The translations under genes and the position numbers were made by a program. From positions 6,423,731-6,487,730 of the forward strand of contig NC_079913.1 of assembly GCF_024868665.1 (NCBI RefSeq): a DNA stretch of 64,000 nucleotides, read 5' to 3'. The notes beneath the pieces were generated by a model. It saw nothing but the letters and a program-made list of their open reading frames with translations, made no database searches and was not told the DNA's origin. Shown here one piece after another: positions 1 through 12,300 of this stretch (the first letter of the stretch is position 1; every line of letters starts with the position of its first letter). This stretch comes from Triplophysa rosa. Its lineage: Eukaryota; Chordata; Actinopteri; Cypriniformes; Nemacheilidae.

Positions 1-1052
1 AATTTTAAGGTTTAGAAACAGGGCTTTATTGTGTAGTCTCAAAGGCTTTGTGTGACTATATTTTATGTTGTAGGTTATATTACATTATTCCTTTGACAGC
101 CTATAGCAGTCCTAGTTTTGTGGCTTGTTCTGTTGTCTTATATTATTTTAATTATTCATGGCATACAATGACAAAATGGTATTTTAATATATTACGATAT
201 CAATGATACTTTGTTTGATAATAATATCATAATTTTAAGTATTTTGTTACAATAGTACAGATTATGTGAAGACTATTTTTCTTAGCATGACTGTCTGTCT
301 CTATTGATTATGATGTCCCACGCAAATTGTCTTGTCACAGGACTGCTGCGTGGGACATAAGCAAGTATTTCAAGTCCAGCTTCAACGTTATGCTTAATAT
401 AATGCTTGTGATAGTATTTTTGACTCAGCACTGAAACCTTTACAAGAAAATTAAATCAGTAACAAAGTCATAACGTCAATTACAACTGATATAGATTTAT
501 TTTCTTTGAACATAATTCTAAGGAATAGCTCACTCAAAATGAAAATTTTAAACCTGTTTTACTTTGTTTCATTGATAGATGAGCTGTTCTCCTGCATACA
601 GTTAAAGTGAACGGAGACCATGGATTTGAGTTCTGAAACGTCATAACAGTGAGTACATACACAACAAAATTTTGGGGCAAAAACAAATAATTGTACACAA
701 AAATACATATTTACATTTTCAAGTATTTCCAACGCTATCTCTTGCAATACATTCAAAACAGTCTTAACAGGATAAATAACTGAAATGCAAATGGCCCCTC
801 AAGGGGTATTAGTAGCAATGCACATTTCATTGTTACACTGAAATTGTTACTTCTTCAAGTCACGAAAACTTCAAGGTCACCATCCAGTTTCACGTCAGGG
901 AGTTTAAACCTGCAGTGTGTGATTTTGAACTTGAATGTTCACCCCACGGATTGCACACGAGACTGGAGCAGATGAGCATTGGCGCTTTTATCCAGTTCCT
1001 GAGAACTCCTTTCTGCTTTTATTCAGATACTTAAAAAGTCACAGTGTCAGTC
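1..1052 (-). other. gxylt1: GXYLT1 3' untranslated region and downstream DNA
   Basis: No coding sequence is seen here. The GXYLT1 stop is at 1053-1055, so the sequence to the left is its 3' UTR and downstream flank. On the minus strand AATAAA occurs at 496-501 and again at 25-30, and either could end the transcript (UTR of about 0.55 or 1.0 kb). The stretch is AT-rich. A 12-bp perfect inverted repeat lies at 313-324 and 347-358. No repeat family is recognised. Confidence 0.55.
313..358. repeat. 12-bp perfect inverted repeat with 22-nt loop
   Basis: The arms ATGTCCCACGCA (313-324) and TGCGTGGGACAT (347-358) are exact reverse complements. They would form a stem-loop in a long-form GXYLT1 3' UTR. 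It may be a structured RNA element or the relic of a very small foldback transposon. I see no target-site duplication. Confidence 0.6.
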
Positions 1053-4000
1053 TCAGCCACCAGGTGACGTTGTTTTCTGAATCCTTCTTACAGACTTTTC
1101 AAGTCCTTTGGTAAAAAAATGGCTAACTTTTCCGCAGTATGTGTGCGTGGTTGCATTCAGTGCCACCTTCAGGGGGGACAAGAATGACTGCAGAAGATCC
1201 TCTCCGAATATGTACTGCCAGAGAAGAAAGAGTGAATCCAGATGTAAACATTGCGGAATGTGAAAACTGTGGTCGGAAGTTATGGCTACTTGCATCTGCG
1301 TCAAGGTCTAAAAATTAATTTAGCCAAAAACAAAGTTGGCAGATAACTCACCTGTTCAAAAGCCTGATACACAGCTTTGAAAGCTGACTGTTTGTCACCG
1401 TGAAACACTCCTCGGTTGCCGTGTAGCGCGACCACACCCTCCTCCTCGGCCGGGACGCAGTTGCTACCGTAGATGCAGTGGTCGGGACGGTAGTTCCAGT
1501 TGCAGGGGAAAATAAACAGCATCTCTGTTTGGACACACACACATCCGTTACTTAGACATGAAAAGCCATAAAGCTATAGAATGTAACTTCATGCAAGAAA
1601 TGCTTACCTGGATTGTAATGAAAGATGATGTTAATGAGATCTTGGTCACCCCAGGTTATATTAAGTTTATATTTCTGTAGTAGAGGCATTAGAAGCTCAT
1701 TCCAGTGAAGACCAACAGGTGTCATATCATTCTGTTCATAAACACAGCAGAACGTACACAAATACAGGGTTAAAGTATGTAAACAGTTTATAAGTCCCAC
1801 AATGTAAAGAATGTAAGTAAAAATGTAAAAAGAGCTTTGTCACCCTCTTCTGGACTACAATAAAATAGCATGCGACCAAAAGGACCCAAGTAAGCCCAAA
1901 TAGTGGTCAAAATTTAAACATCTCCTGTTAGTTCCTGTTGGTTGTAAACAACAACATGTAAATGAACAGCATTCTCCCTTTGTGGGCCCGCCCTTAACCT
2001 CACCTTGAATTGCGCCATTCGCATCCGGGTCAAATTCATAAGCATGACACCAGAGTTGATGCCGGTTTTTCCATAATATGGATGACGGGAAAAGCGACTG
2101 TACCAGCCTATCCGAGGCTCCTCGTGTTCTGGTGCCATGGCTACCAACTGAGTGGAGTTAAATTGTGCCAACATGTCCCAGATTAGCTCCACGGGCCGGA
2201 TGAAGAGGACATCAGTGTCCACATAGAGTAAGGAGTCAACATGTCTCAGGATCATCTGTAAGGGACAGCAGGAAATGCAAAACGTGTGTTATTTTCATGA
2301 ATAGCATGAAATGCATTAAGTGAATTTTGCATTAAGTGAATGCTTGGCTGAAAAGATCTTTAATCTAAAGATTAAAGTGTCTTTAATCTAGATTTAAAAT
2401 TGGAAGAGTGTGTCTGACCCTCGAATAGTATCGGGAAGGCTATTCCAGAGTTTAGGTGCTACGTATGCGAAAGCTCTACCCCCTTTGGTGGATTTAGTTA
2501 TTCTAGGTGTTATCAAAACTTAATGAAGTTGTAAATGAAGTTGCCACTTCGGCATAAAATTTACATGATTTTTAACACCTTGGGAGGAAAAGCTGTAGAG
2601 CATTTTCAGATGTAATCACTGTAACCTTTTCAAACATTTTAAATGCCACTTCTGCTCCAACAAAAAAGAATTGCAGTAAACAGCCTATGTTGTGTTTTGG
2701 ATGATGGTTGACAACATTGGATGTTGGTTTGCTGGTGTCCCCCTCCGGCATATTAACCAACGTAATATCCTTGGTCATTAACTAACTAAAGGCTGTGCTG
2801 CTTGACCAATGTCAAGTTCTGCATGGGAATGCTGTTTTACCAAGTAGACCAGAATCAAAGCAGCATTAACAAGCCGGTCAATCAGCATGGACATTTTCTG
2901 CCATTACAGTAATACTCACCGGTAGAAAGAGTCTCTGTGATGCACACGGCTTGAAAAGCTGACTCCACTCTTCATGGTTCTCACGGGTGAATGAAATGGG
3001 ACGAACAACATAGCTGAATTTCAATGAAATGAAAGCTGGCCAGGAATCCAACTGTATAAGAAAAAGATGGATTTGGAAATGGTCAACCTTTTCTTTTCAT
3101 TTGAGACTGCTTAGCAACTTTAGTGTTACAGTATTGAAGCTTTAAAGGTTCGTGTCTTGACCTATAGACATGCAGAAATTAAACAATATAATCATACTGA
3201 CTGTTGCTTTAATGTCGGCGTGCAACCGATTCTCTGCAAAGATGTGAAATCTCATGGCACGGCTGCTTAGCATGGCTGCGGTCTTAAGCATGTTGACAGC
3301 TTCCCCGAGTCTCTGTCCGCAGGCCACCACTGCAAGGTGCATCAACGTCTCGTGCTGTCCAGCAAAATTCACTTTATGTTCAACATCTCTGCAAACAGAT
3401 TAATCCTTAACTTCATTTTGAGCTTGGCTGATATGATATAAAGGTGAATGGATCAACCCTTCCCCCCAAATTACACTAGATGTTTAGGGTAATATGTGAT
3501 AACGTTTGTTTTTGGATTTGGACGTGTGGATGAGTAAACAAACAAAGATCACAGGAAGTCAGATCCAGCTGTGCGCCAATCATCACAGTTAGATTTAGTA
3601 GCCTAAATAAAATAAAGATCTTTTTTATTTTGAGTTTAACAATAAATATATGTATTTACCGACATTAGATGAGATAATAACGGTTGAATCCATTATAATT
3701 TTCCCAGCACGGACACTTTTGTTCACAATGGCTCATTTCCCCACAAGCTTTTAAAAACAATCACCTGAAACACAGGTGTGCGTGAGAGAGGCGTGATTTG
3801 ACAGCTCGTGATCGGTTTCAGTACTCTGAAACAGTACTGCTATTTCGACATGGTGTAATGCCACCCCTCGACACTTCTATTGAAACACTAAAGGTAGGTG
3901 TGTGCATATTCCACCATAAAGAGTTTCACGAGTCAGTGTGGAATTACACGCGCTGCTGCTGTTGTCACGTGCATCGTTTCCCTTTCATGTGCATTTCACA

Positions 4001-4602
4001 AGTGTTGGACGCTTCCTGTTTTCCTGACTCCATAACAAACCGCTGTTTCTGCATGTCAAATATTATGTTTTCGTACACAATGTATTTATGACTTCATTTT
4101 TTTCATCGGATGCGCGATACGACATTGACAATCAATCAAAATCCATCTCAGTTTAAAGGGCTCGCCCATTTAAACTCTAAAACCGCAGCACGCGAGCTTA
4201 ATATACAACGTTAGTTTATATCAGTTGGTTAGTTATGTAACGTTAGTTAGGAATTCTTGTAGTTGACAAACACGACGCTTCCATGTTGGCATCAACACCG
4301 CGTAAACGAGCACATCACACAAAAGTCGTCATCGTTGTAAATGCCGTACGTCAAACAGGCTAATTCATGCAAGATATCTAGATTGACTAGTAAACAAATG
4401 AATAAAAAAAATCCTATTACCCGACTTTGTGTGACCCCGCCGTTGCGGGTCGTTGTTTTGCTCCGTTAAAGTTCTTCGCAGGCGCCTCAACTTCCTTTAA
4501 TCCGGCCGAATAACTTTCTACATCGTATTTACTAAAAACAAACAGCAAAGAGAGAAGAGCGATAGCCATACACAAGCCAAATGTACTAACATACATCCGC
4601 AT
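1053..4602 (-). CDS. gxylt1: Glucoside xylosyltransferase 1
   Basis: Golgi type II glycosyltransferase (family GT8) that adds xylose in alpha-1,3 linkage to O-linked glucose on EGF repeats such as those of Notch. Seven coding exons were joined by phase: 4421-4602, 3202-3388, 2920-3051, 2004-2255, 1608-1731, 1352-1524, 1053-1214, giving 403 aa against about 440 in human. Residues 1-25 form a signal anchor (hydrophobic run [19 protein letters not shown]). The metal-binding DxD motif is DTD at 180-182. The blocks [47 protein letters not shown] and HGNRGVF are typical of the family. I chose the ATG at 4602 because it has A at -3 and matches the family N-terminus. An in-frame ATG at 4668 would add 22 residues. 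The luminal stem is shorter than in mammals. Which teleost copy (1a or 1b) this is cannot be told. Confidence 0.95.
2377..2520. repeat. Interspersed fish repeat fragment in GXYLT1 intron 3
   Basis: The block around GGCTATTCCAGAGTTTAGG, with TTATTCTAGGTGTTATCAAA downstream, resembles a high-copy repeat I know from cyprinid introns. Ends and target duplication are not visible, so the class is uncertain. It lies between coding exons 3 and 4. Confidence 0.4.
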
Positions 4603-4740
4603 TTTACAAAGTATGGGCCTTGTCTTCACTTCAGATGTGGACGGGGTGATTTGTCCGTACTCGCCCATTGACGACCACCACCACCATCCCCCACAAACAA
4701 GTTCTGCCCCCAGAGGCGTGAGATAGACCCCTACAGTGCA
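4603..4740 (-). promoter_or_regulatory. gxylt1: GXYLT1 5' UTR and promoter region
   Basis: This is the sequence directly upstream of the chosen ATG. It contains an alternative in-frame ATG at 4666-4668 and a C-rich tract at 4675-4715. No TATA box is seen. The position as promoter is inferred from the first coding exon. Confidence 0.4.
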
Positions 4741-5363
4741 GTAAGATTTTTAGTGGTGTTTTATTGGTTCCCATCCACCAGATAAGATCCCACCAATGAA
4801 ACCCAAATAGTTATAATTTCCAACAAAACCAATACAATTCCCATTATAGCCGTAAAATCTATTGGTGTGATGTTTACTGGGCTGTAAAATGGCCGTACTA
4901 GTAAGCTTAAACAAAGAAAGACGAATAAAAACAAGTGCAAGTTTCTTAAAGATAATGATTCAAACATGTTGTTAGGGTTAGCCAGACACTTCAAATTTCC
5001 ATGTCACATGAATATTCAGAACAGTTGGAGAGTTCTTTATACCCTTACATGAACTGGCCATTGTGTTCTTGACTATCAGCAAAATTTGATATGAATAAGG
5101 CATTAAATGTTTCCTGGTGTACAAATCGTGTCTGGTTAGAAATAGTTGTAAAGAAACAAAGCATTCCATTGTATTTGACTGAAGTCAGATGCTAGATATT
5201 GCAAAACTCCTCATGTTGTGGTAAAAACCCAAACCTTTTGAAGGCCAGTGAATATTATTCTCATGCATGTTACAGAGAACAGAAACTGCCAGGTTTTAAC
5301 AGACAACTTCAATTCCCATTCCCCTGAAATGAAATGTTGACGACAGGAGTCTAAATCTTACAT
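4741..5363. other. Spacer between GXYLT1 and YAF2
   Basis: Short AT-rich intergenic DNA between the GXYLT1 5' end and the YAF2 polyadenylation signal. Small open frames are present but have no splice context or recognisable protein. I see nothing functional. Confidence 0.5.
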
Positions 5364-5369
5364 TTTATT
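5364..5369 (-). terminator. yaf2: Candidate YAF2 polyadenylation signal
   Basis: AATAAA on the minus strand about 930 nt beyond the YAF2 stop. It would give a long 3' UTR (about 5350-6301), which is common for this gene. Confidence 0.45.
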
Positions 5370-6301
5370 AAGAGATATTTCCTATACTGCAATATATTTA
5401 TATCCCACTGTTCATCATAAAGGAGGCAATGAAGTCAACATCTTACAAACACATTCTTTCATTTTTAGTCATAAATGTAATGTTTTTGTGGAATTAACAG
5501 AATTATATCAAAGATAATCTAACACAAAACAATGCTGGTAGAACAACTGCCGCACAAGTGATGCGATCTACCATGAAGTGTCAAAAAAATGAAAGAAAAA
5601 AGAACAAATCATCAAACAATGAAAATTTGCTTTTCAAGGTTTTTCCTTAAAACCATACCAAGTACCAGCAGGTGCGAGAAGCAATTGCTAAAGTTTAGTT
5701 TCTGTCACATTTCTTAATAGATTTACACTCACCCTATAATGCATTTAATGTATATGAAAGTTACAATATGCAACTGGAATGCCAGTAATGCAGATACAAT
5801 TGCATTTGCAAAAATGTTCCAGTTGATGCAACACGTTTTGAACCACAAAGCTTGTCTAGCTTCAGGCCTGATTCCCGGGAATACTTTAACAGATTGTGAC
5901 TTTAAAAAATTACAAAAGCACGAAACAAAAGTAAAGAGAAGGATGTGTGTCATTGTCTAAATCCTAAACACTAATCTGATTTGTAATTCTAACATGTTAC
6001 GTTGGTGCTGTACATAAATGTCAAAAATGATTTCTTCAGTTCGTTCTGTATTCATCAAAGTTTCTTAAAAAGTCTACAATTTAGCTGACCTATTGGGCAT
6101 TGTAACAAACCAGTTAACATCCGGTTCATATCATCCGGTTCTATAATTGTGGAAGTAGTGAGAAATGGCATGTATTGCTGGGTTAAGTCTGTGCCTTGGT
6201 AAGTCTTATCATATGTATAAGCTTGATCCTGTGTCTGTCCGTGGTAAAATAGATACACTGAGTGCAGGACACCGGAAGTAGCGTTCATAATGCAAGGGTT
6301 C

Positions 6302-9300
6302 CTAGTGAGACTCCCCGTTTATTGATGAACCCTCCCCTCGTGGGGATGAAGATCTGGAGATCCCCTTTTCTGTGTTATCCGAGTTGGATCCGCTCTGGCT
6401 GTGGAGGTCTCCAGAAGTTGCGTTGGAGGAAGAACTGGAGGAGGGCTTTGTTTTCTCCTTAAAGTCTGTTATGATAACCGTCAGGTCTCCCACTGTTACT
6501 TCCAGATGCTGAGCGCTGCTCCTGTCCACATTTTTTAACCTGGGCCTGTGGGGCAGAAAGCGAACAAAAACAGATCAGACCTGCTTGTGCAGTAGCGTGT
6601 AAAGCACTTGCGGTAAACAGAGTTAAATGGGACATTTGTGACTAATATTTCAGATGTGTGCTCATAAAAACCTGTTTGTCACTAACAAGACTAAATGAGA
6701 TGCTCTACAATGAAATATCATATAAAACAACATCTTAAAAGGAAATTTAATTTTCACAATTTAATGAATTCTGATGTTTTAATATATTTTGTTTTTAAAA
6801 AATTTATAAATACAAGAGACTGTATCAGGGTGCATCACCTCATTTTCTTGTGGCTATTCTTTTTCACTGTCGATTCTTTCTCGCTTTTGTCTTTTTCCGT
6901 CCTCTCTTTTTTTTCTTTCTTGGGCTGTGTGGGTGAAGCAAACTGCTGTGGGACTTGCTGAGCTGCCAGCTGGGAAACGGGACGAGGCTTCCTGTGGAAA
7001 AAGACAAAGTGAAAAAATAGGCAAGATAAGAGGCGAGAAAGTGAGATATTTCGAATCAAGCTGAAAATTTCTTGGTGAGAAGGACTACGTGGGAAAAAGC
7101 AAGTTAAAACAGGCAAGCGTGGAAGCTAGGTTGAGAAATCTTGCTTGTGTGGAGTAATCTGAGAAGAATGTGTTTTCTTAACAGCTGAAAAACAGCAGCA
7201 AAGTCACTCATTGGTTTCCCCTTAACTGCAGGAAGACACAAACACTGGAAATTCATAGTCAAGTAAAGCAGAACTTCCATCTTTGTGTTTCAAAATGCAA
7301 CCGTTGCTGTTGTTCAGTGTCAGGAGTTTGCTCAATGATGATCACCATGCTACGGCATTGTGGGCGGTTGCTTGGATGCGGTTCACTTTCTAACATATTG
7401 CTATGTGGTTGGTAGGGTTTCCCTTGTAATGCAAGCAAATGAGATGTTTTCACCCATTTTACTGTCAGACAGACTAAAACAAGTTTTAATTAGAAGAACA
7501 TTTGATTCATGTCCATAGCACAAATAGGGTTGGGAATCGAAAATCAATTCCAATTTGGAATCGGAATCGAAAGGCTAGGAATCGGATCGGAATCTAAAGG
7601 AATAGGAATCGGATACTTGAGATTAAAATTTGAATTCCTCTTATCAATTCCTGTGTGCATATTATCAGAAAAGTACATGCGTTGCATGATCTGCTGATAT
7701 CTCAATAAAAGCCCTTATGAAAATTATCTATATTTTTTTACTATAGTAAGCATAGTTTAGCTATAGAATTTGCATTAAAGCACAGGAATCACAAATTAAC
7801 CATAGTTGCATTATAGTAACTGCAGTTTAACCATGATGTAGTTCAACTATGATAATACAAATTGTAAAAAATCAGAAAAGGTGTGTTTCTATGTGTAAAC
7901 ATACACAAAACGGTGCTCATAAATATATAAATATATTTTGCAAACAAGTCAATAAGCAGGCTAAATGACCATACTGGTTGACATCTAAATGTTTTACTTC
8001 AACTGTGGAATCGAAACTGGGAATCGATAAGAAACTAAATCGATAAGCAGAATCGGAATTGGAATCGGAATCGATAAAATTGAAACGATTCCCAACCCTA
8101 AGCACAAATAATGCCGGTAGTACAACGTTCACATTTACTAACAGGCGTTGCACTTTATTTATTATAAATGTTATAGAAATAATGGCCTCAAATAGAACAA
8201 AAAAAAAAAATAGAAATAGGAAATAGAAAAAAGCAACAAAAGCTACAAATGTAAGGACCAATAAGCAAAAGCCCAAACATTTCATCTGTCCTACAAACCA
8301 CTGTTAGGGAAACATATCACTTTTTACGTTCGCATGCATCAGTTGTTGCGTCCCTATTAACAACCTGACAGCTGCAGCAATTGACCCTTCGCTAAGCCAC
8401 GCCCGAAAACCGCCACAGGCCAATTGTGGTTTAGCAACCGTAACTAGGCGCGGGAGGTCTGTCAAGCTTTCGAGCGAGGGAAACATGCCGAAGCGTTGTG
8501 CGTATGGATTGTGTAAATCTGATAGCCAGTATCCTAAAAGTTTGGACGGGGTGGTGGAATTTTTTCCCTTCCCGAAACCTAAAACCCAAGGGGAGAAATG
8601 GCGGACGTGGATCAAGCAGTGTGGAAGGCCTCATTCACAACTAAATGTGGGACATTGTAAAACGCTTAATGTGAAAAACGCTTAACGTACCTAAACAGCG
8701 ATCAAGGAAAACCAAATTTCTGTCAAACCTTCCTTGTATTAAACACTTGCTGCTGCCGCCAAAAGAACGAGCTCTTGTTCCGCGGACAAAGTGAATATCA
8801 CGTTAAGCGTTTTCTCCCCCATAGAAGTCCAATATAAGGAAACAGCTTAACGTGTCGTAACGTACCTAAACAACGCACTGTATTATCTCATTTATATTTC
8901 TGTCCCTTTTTATCAGAGCTTTTAGAAACATTTGTGCTGTTTTGTTCTAGTTTGCTCCACAGGCTATTTAGCTTGAAGTAAAAACACTGAAGCCAGGAGT
9001 TAGCAACTTTATTGCCTTTCAGCCTCATTTCTAAATTTGGTTTCAGACAGGGCATAAAGAGGGCCCTACTGCACTTTTTAACACAATGCACGGTGGCTTT
9101 TGAAGTATTAATTACAACTAAAATGACAGAAATTTGTCTAAGCCACGTTAAGCTGTTTTCTCTTATAATGGACTTCTAAGGTGAGAATGCTTAACGTGAT
9201 ATTCACTTTATCCGCGGACCAAGAGCTCGTTCTTTTGACAGCAGCATGTGTTTATTAGAAGTAAAATTGGACAGAAACTTGGTTTTCCTTTATCGCTGTT

Positions 9301-12300
9301 TAGGTACGTTAAGCGTTTTTCACGTTAAGCGTTTTAGAATGTCCCACTAAAGGTCGACAGGATTAACAAAAACACCTATGTTTGCTCCAAGGTAAGAGCA
9401 CGCTAATGTTAGCTAGTTAGCTAACTCAGCACATCATTGCTTGGAAATAATGATGGTTCTTTGTTCATAATGCATATATCTGAACGTAAAATAATATGAT
9501 TAAAGGCAAGACGGAAATTTGTTTGTGTTGTTGATGATGTATGGCTCAGCTCAGCATCTCTGGCTCTTGCCAGCTCCAAGGCCTAGATTAGACCCACGAT
9601 GTGTGAGCAGTAGCCTGGCGCGCTACTAAAATATAAGCGGGAGAATGTTATCATTCATAGGCTTTAGCTTCAATTTTGATTAAATTATTTTCTAATCGGT
9701 TGCATATTATGTCGTGGATATATCCCTCGAATGCACACTGCAGTCCCTTTTGTCTTGCTCTCTCAGATATTTCACACGTTTGCCAAAAATGACTAATTAT
9801 CTCCTTGGGAATGTCTGACACATGTGCATACACACTGTAATACACTTGCGAGGCGCGAACGCTTGACAGGCGTAGCAACAGTAACTAAGGAGGGCGGGGC
9901 TTAGCGAAGGGTCAATTAGAGATTAGATCTGCGACTGTGAAATAAACTACAATCATACTGATCTGAGATCAGTGTGCAAGAGCAACTCCATCAGTAGAAC
10001 AGGCCTCACGACAACAAGGAGGTACTGTACAGAGGTTGCGCTAGACTTTTAAATGAAGGCCAGGCTCGTAAAAAATCCGCCATAATCTATTTTTACCCGG
10101 CACTATGGTGCAAGGTGATATTACGTGCTAATTAGCATGTTTGTGACATCATCGCGACGTACATGCGTTCTTTGAACTTACTGTATTCTAATACCCAATA
10201 AAGCCGAAGTGGTTTACATATTTAATGTTTCTGTTGTCAGACAGACATTCGAATTACAGACAAATGTTCATATGTCCAGTCAGTAACAACGACAGGTGCT
10301 TGTACACGCTGTTTTGTAATCATTCATTTCATTAATTCACTTACAAGTAACTTTATGCTGCTGTTAGGTCATGAACGGAGAAGACGCAGAGAGACATTTT
10401 TCCACTCACTGAAAGATACGGTTTATCCAAAATTACGCTAGTCTTCGCTATCGCTCTCTGAAGGAAAAAAAATTGTAAACACCGCACGGTTGTGTGTATG
10501 AGAGCACGCGTCGAGAGGGTCTGACTGAATGACAGATGCATGCTTTGCAGTATCCGATCCAGAAACAACGCCACAAACAACATTAGAGATCGTGCTGTGT
10601 TATTATAAAAAGTGCAAAAAGATTTTAAGTTCGTTTTGAAACTATGGCGAAACAAATGAGATTGTGGCGGGCCGTCATAGTCGCCTTGTTTATACACGCC
10701 CCTGGCTCCGCACCGTAAGTCTCCGCTGATCCCGCGTGAGTTTTCCTGAACGGACGAGGCGTTTGAGTAATGAATGGGAAACATACATGATCGCGTCCCT
10801 ACGATCATGTTCTGATAAGAGGGAGTGACTGGATGCTACCAACTCGACAAACAGGGGAATTACAAACTGCCCTCATTGTAATCCGTCAAAATGACGGACG
10901 GCCTTCAGATTTTACCATCACTGGTATAAAAAATACGTCAATGACAGCGAATTTTGGGTTAACGCGACCTCTGGTACAACAACCATCACAGTATCAACAG
11001 TTGTTACCAAAAGCAACTAAATCGACAGAGAACCCTAAAGTCCAACCAAAGCATTTAAAACAACTGTTTTTTAACTTTGCTGTTGCCTGCTTTGCCAACA
11101 CAAGCACGCTGATTTTACAAACAGCTTCTCAGTATCTGAAGCGCTGGTGCAATGTTTACGCTTTCATCCACAACCCCCGGGAGCTTCGGGAATAGCTAAT
11201 GAAGTTACACATTGTGAAATTAGGACATCTAGAGCCTTAAAGCGGCGCAGCCAAGAATCGGTCATTAGCATTGATCCTGAGCCCAGGGCGAATGAAAACA
11301 GTCATTATTAGATGCTGGTCTTCTGCATGTCAAGACCTGGCAGCCGGCTGTTGGTGCTTAACACCCTTCACATTCGCTGTTGTTAGGCTCTTTGCTCTGA
11401 GAAAATCAATGAATGACTTTTGTGATACATTTCCTCTCTGGCGGAAAGAATACCATTAATGCTGATCTTGCTTATTTCTCAATCCTCTTTAATAGGGAGA
11501 GAGATTTTGTGAAATTACTTGCACGCTCTTTTGTCTCGCATGTTGGGACTTAGCCCTGTATAATCCTAGCTAGTAGTTTGCCTTTCTCGCCTTTGCAACG
11601 TTGAGATAATATGTGGAGAACAATGCACAGATGGCTGGTCAATATTGAGTTTATTTAACAATGAGTGACTGTACATTATCCGCTTTATTACACAGCTGTT
11701 TTTTATCTTAAACTTGTCTCATAAAATATTTTTTAATGACAATAATAGTTTTATATAAGCAATAATCTACTTGCTATGAGACACCATGCTGTATTGTAAA
11801 TTGTAAATATGTATTTTTAAAGAAGCTTTTATGTCAACAGAAGTTCTTGGTTAAGAATCCCTAACGCAAAAACTAAATCTTTCCCGTATACGTGTCAAAA
11901 CAGACACAAGGGGCTGCGTCTCTCATCAAAGCCAAGATCCTCTCAGATGTGTTCAAATCTGCATGTTTGTCTAATGGTGTAATGACTGTACTGGGAAGGG
12001 TTGTGTACTCATGGGCTAAATTGACGGGAGGGGACACCATGATTAATGCGCTACACTGTGTGAACATGCAGTCACATACTTCTCCTCGCATCTCTTCACT
12101 GCCAAGCCCCCTGTTTGACAGATGGTCCTTTGCCTCCCACCGTTCCAGATCTCCCTTCCACACTGCTTTCTGCCGTTCTCTCCAAGCATTTGCTTTCCTT
12201 TAGCGTCTCCTAAAATCCAACATTGCAGTTCTGCATTGCTTCCCTCTGGCTTCAGTTTCCAGGTCCCTTCTGCTTTCATCGAGGCCCCAGAACTGTGTCT

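Larger units (their letters stand above)
8379..9917 (+). mobile_element. THAP-bearing DNA transposon remnant, internally interrupted
   Basis: Inverted ends AATTGACCCTTCGCTAAGCC (8379) and GGCTTAGCGAAGGGTCAATT (ending 9917) enclose 1.54 kb. Matching subterminal sequence lies further in: GTCAAGC near 8461 and its complement near 9862, plus GTAACTA near 8442 in direct copy near 9881. Inside the left end a THAP exon starts at 8485. A 699-bp foldback MITE (8648-9346) interrupts that exon. No catalytic transposase domain remains, so this is an internally deleted copy. P-element/THAP9-like and other THAP-carrying families are both possible. I could not find a clear target duplication at the outer ends. 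Confidence 0.75.

Noticed and set aside
7917..8285. A 122-aa minus-strand open frame rich in Phe and Val
   Set aside because: It crosses the right end of the hAT element and a poly-A tract, so it is not a gene.
10353..10808. A 151-aa minus-strand open frame in YAF2 intron 2
   Set aside because: It has no recognisable domain or family, sits in repeat-like DNA, and its composition looks random.
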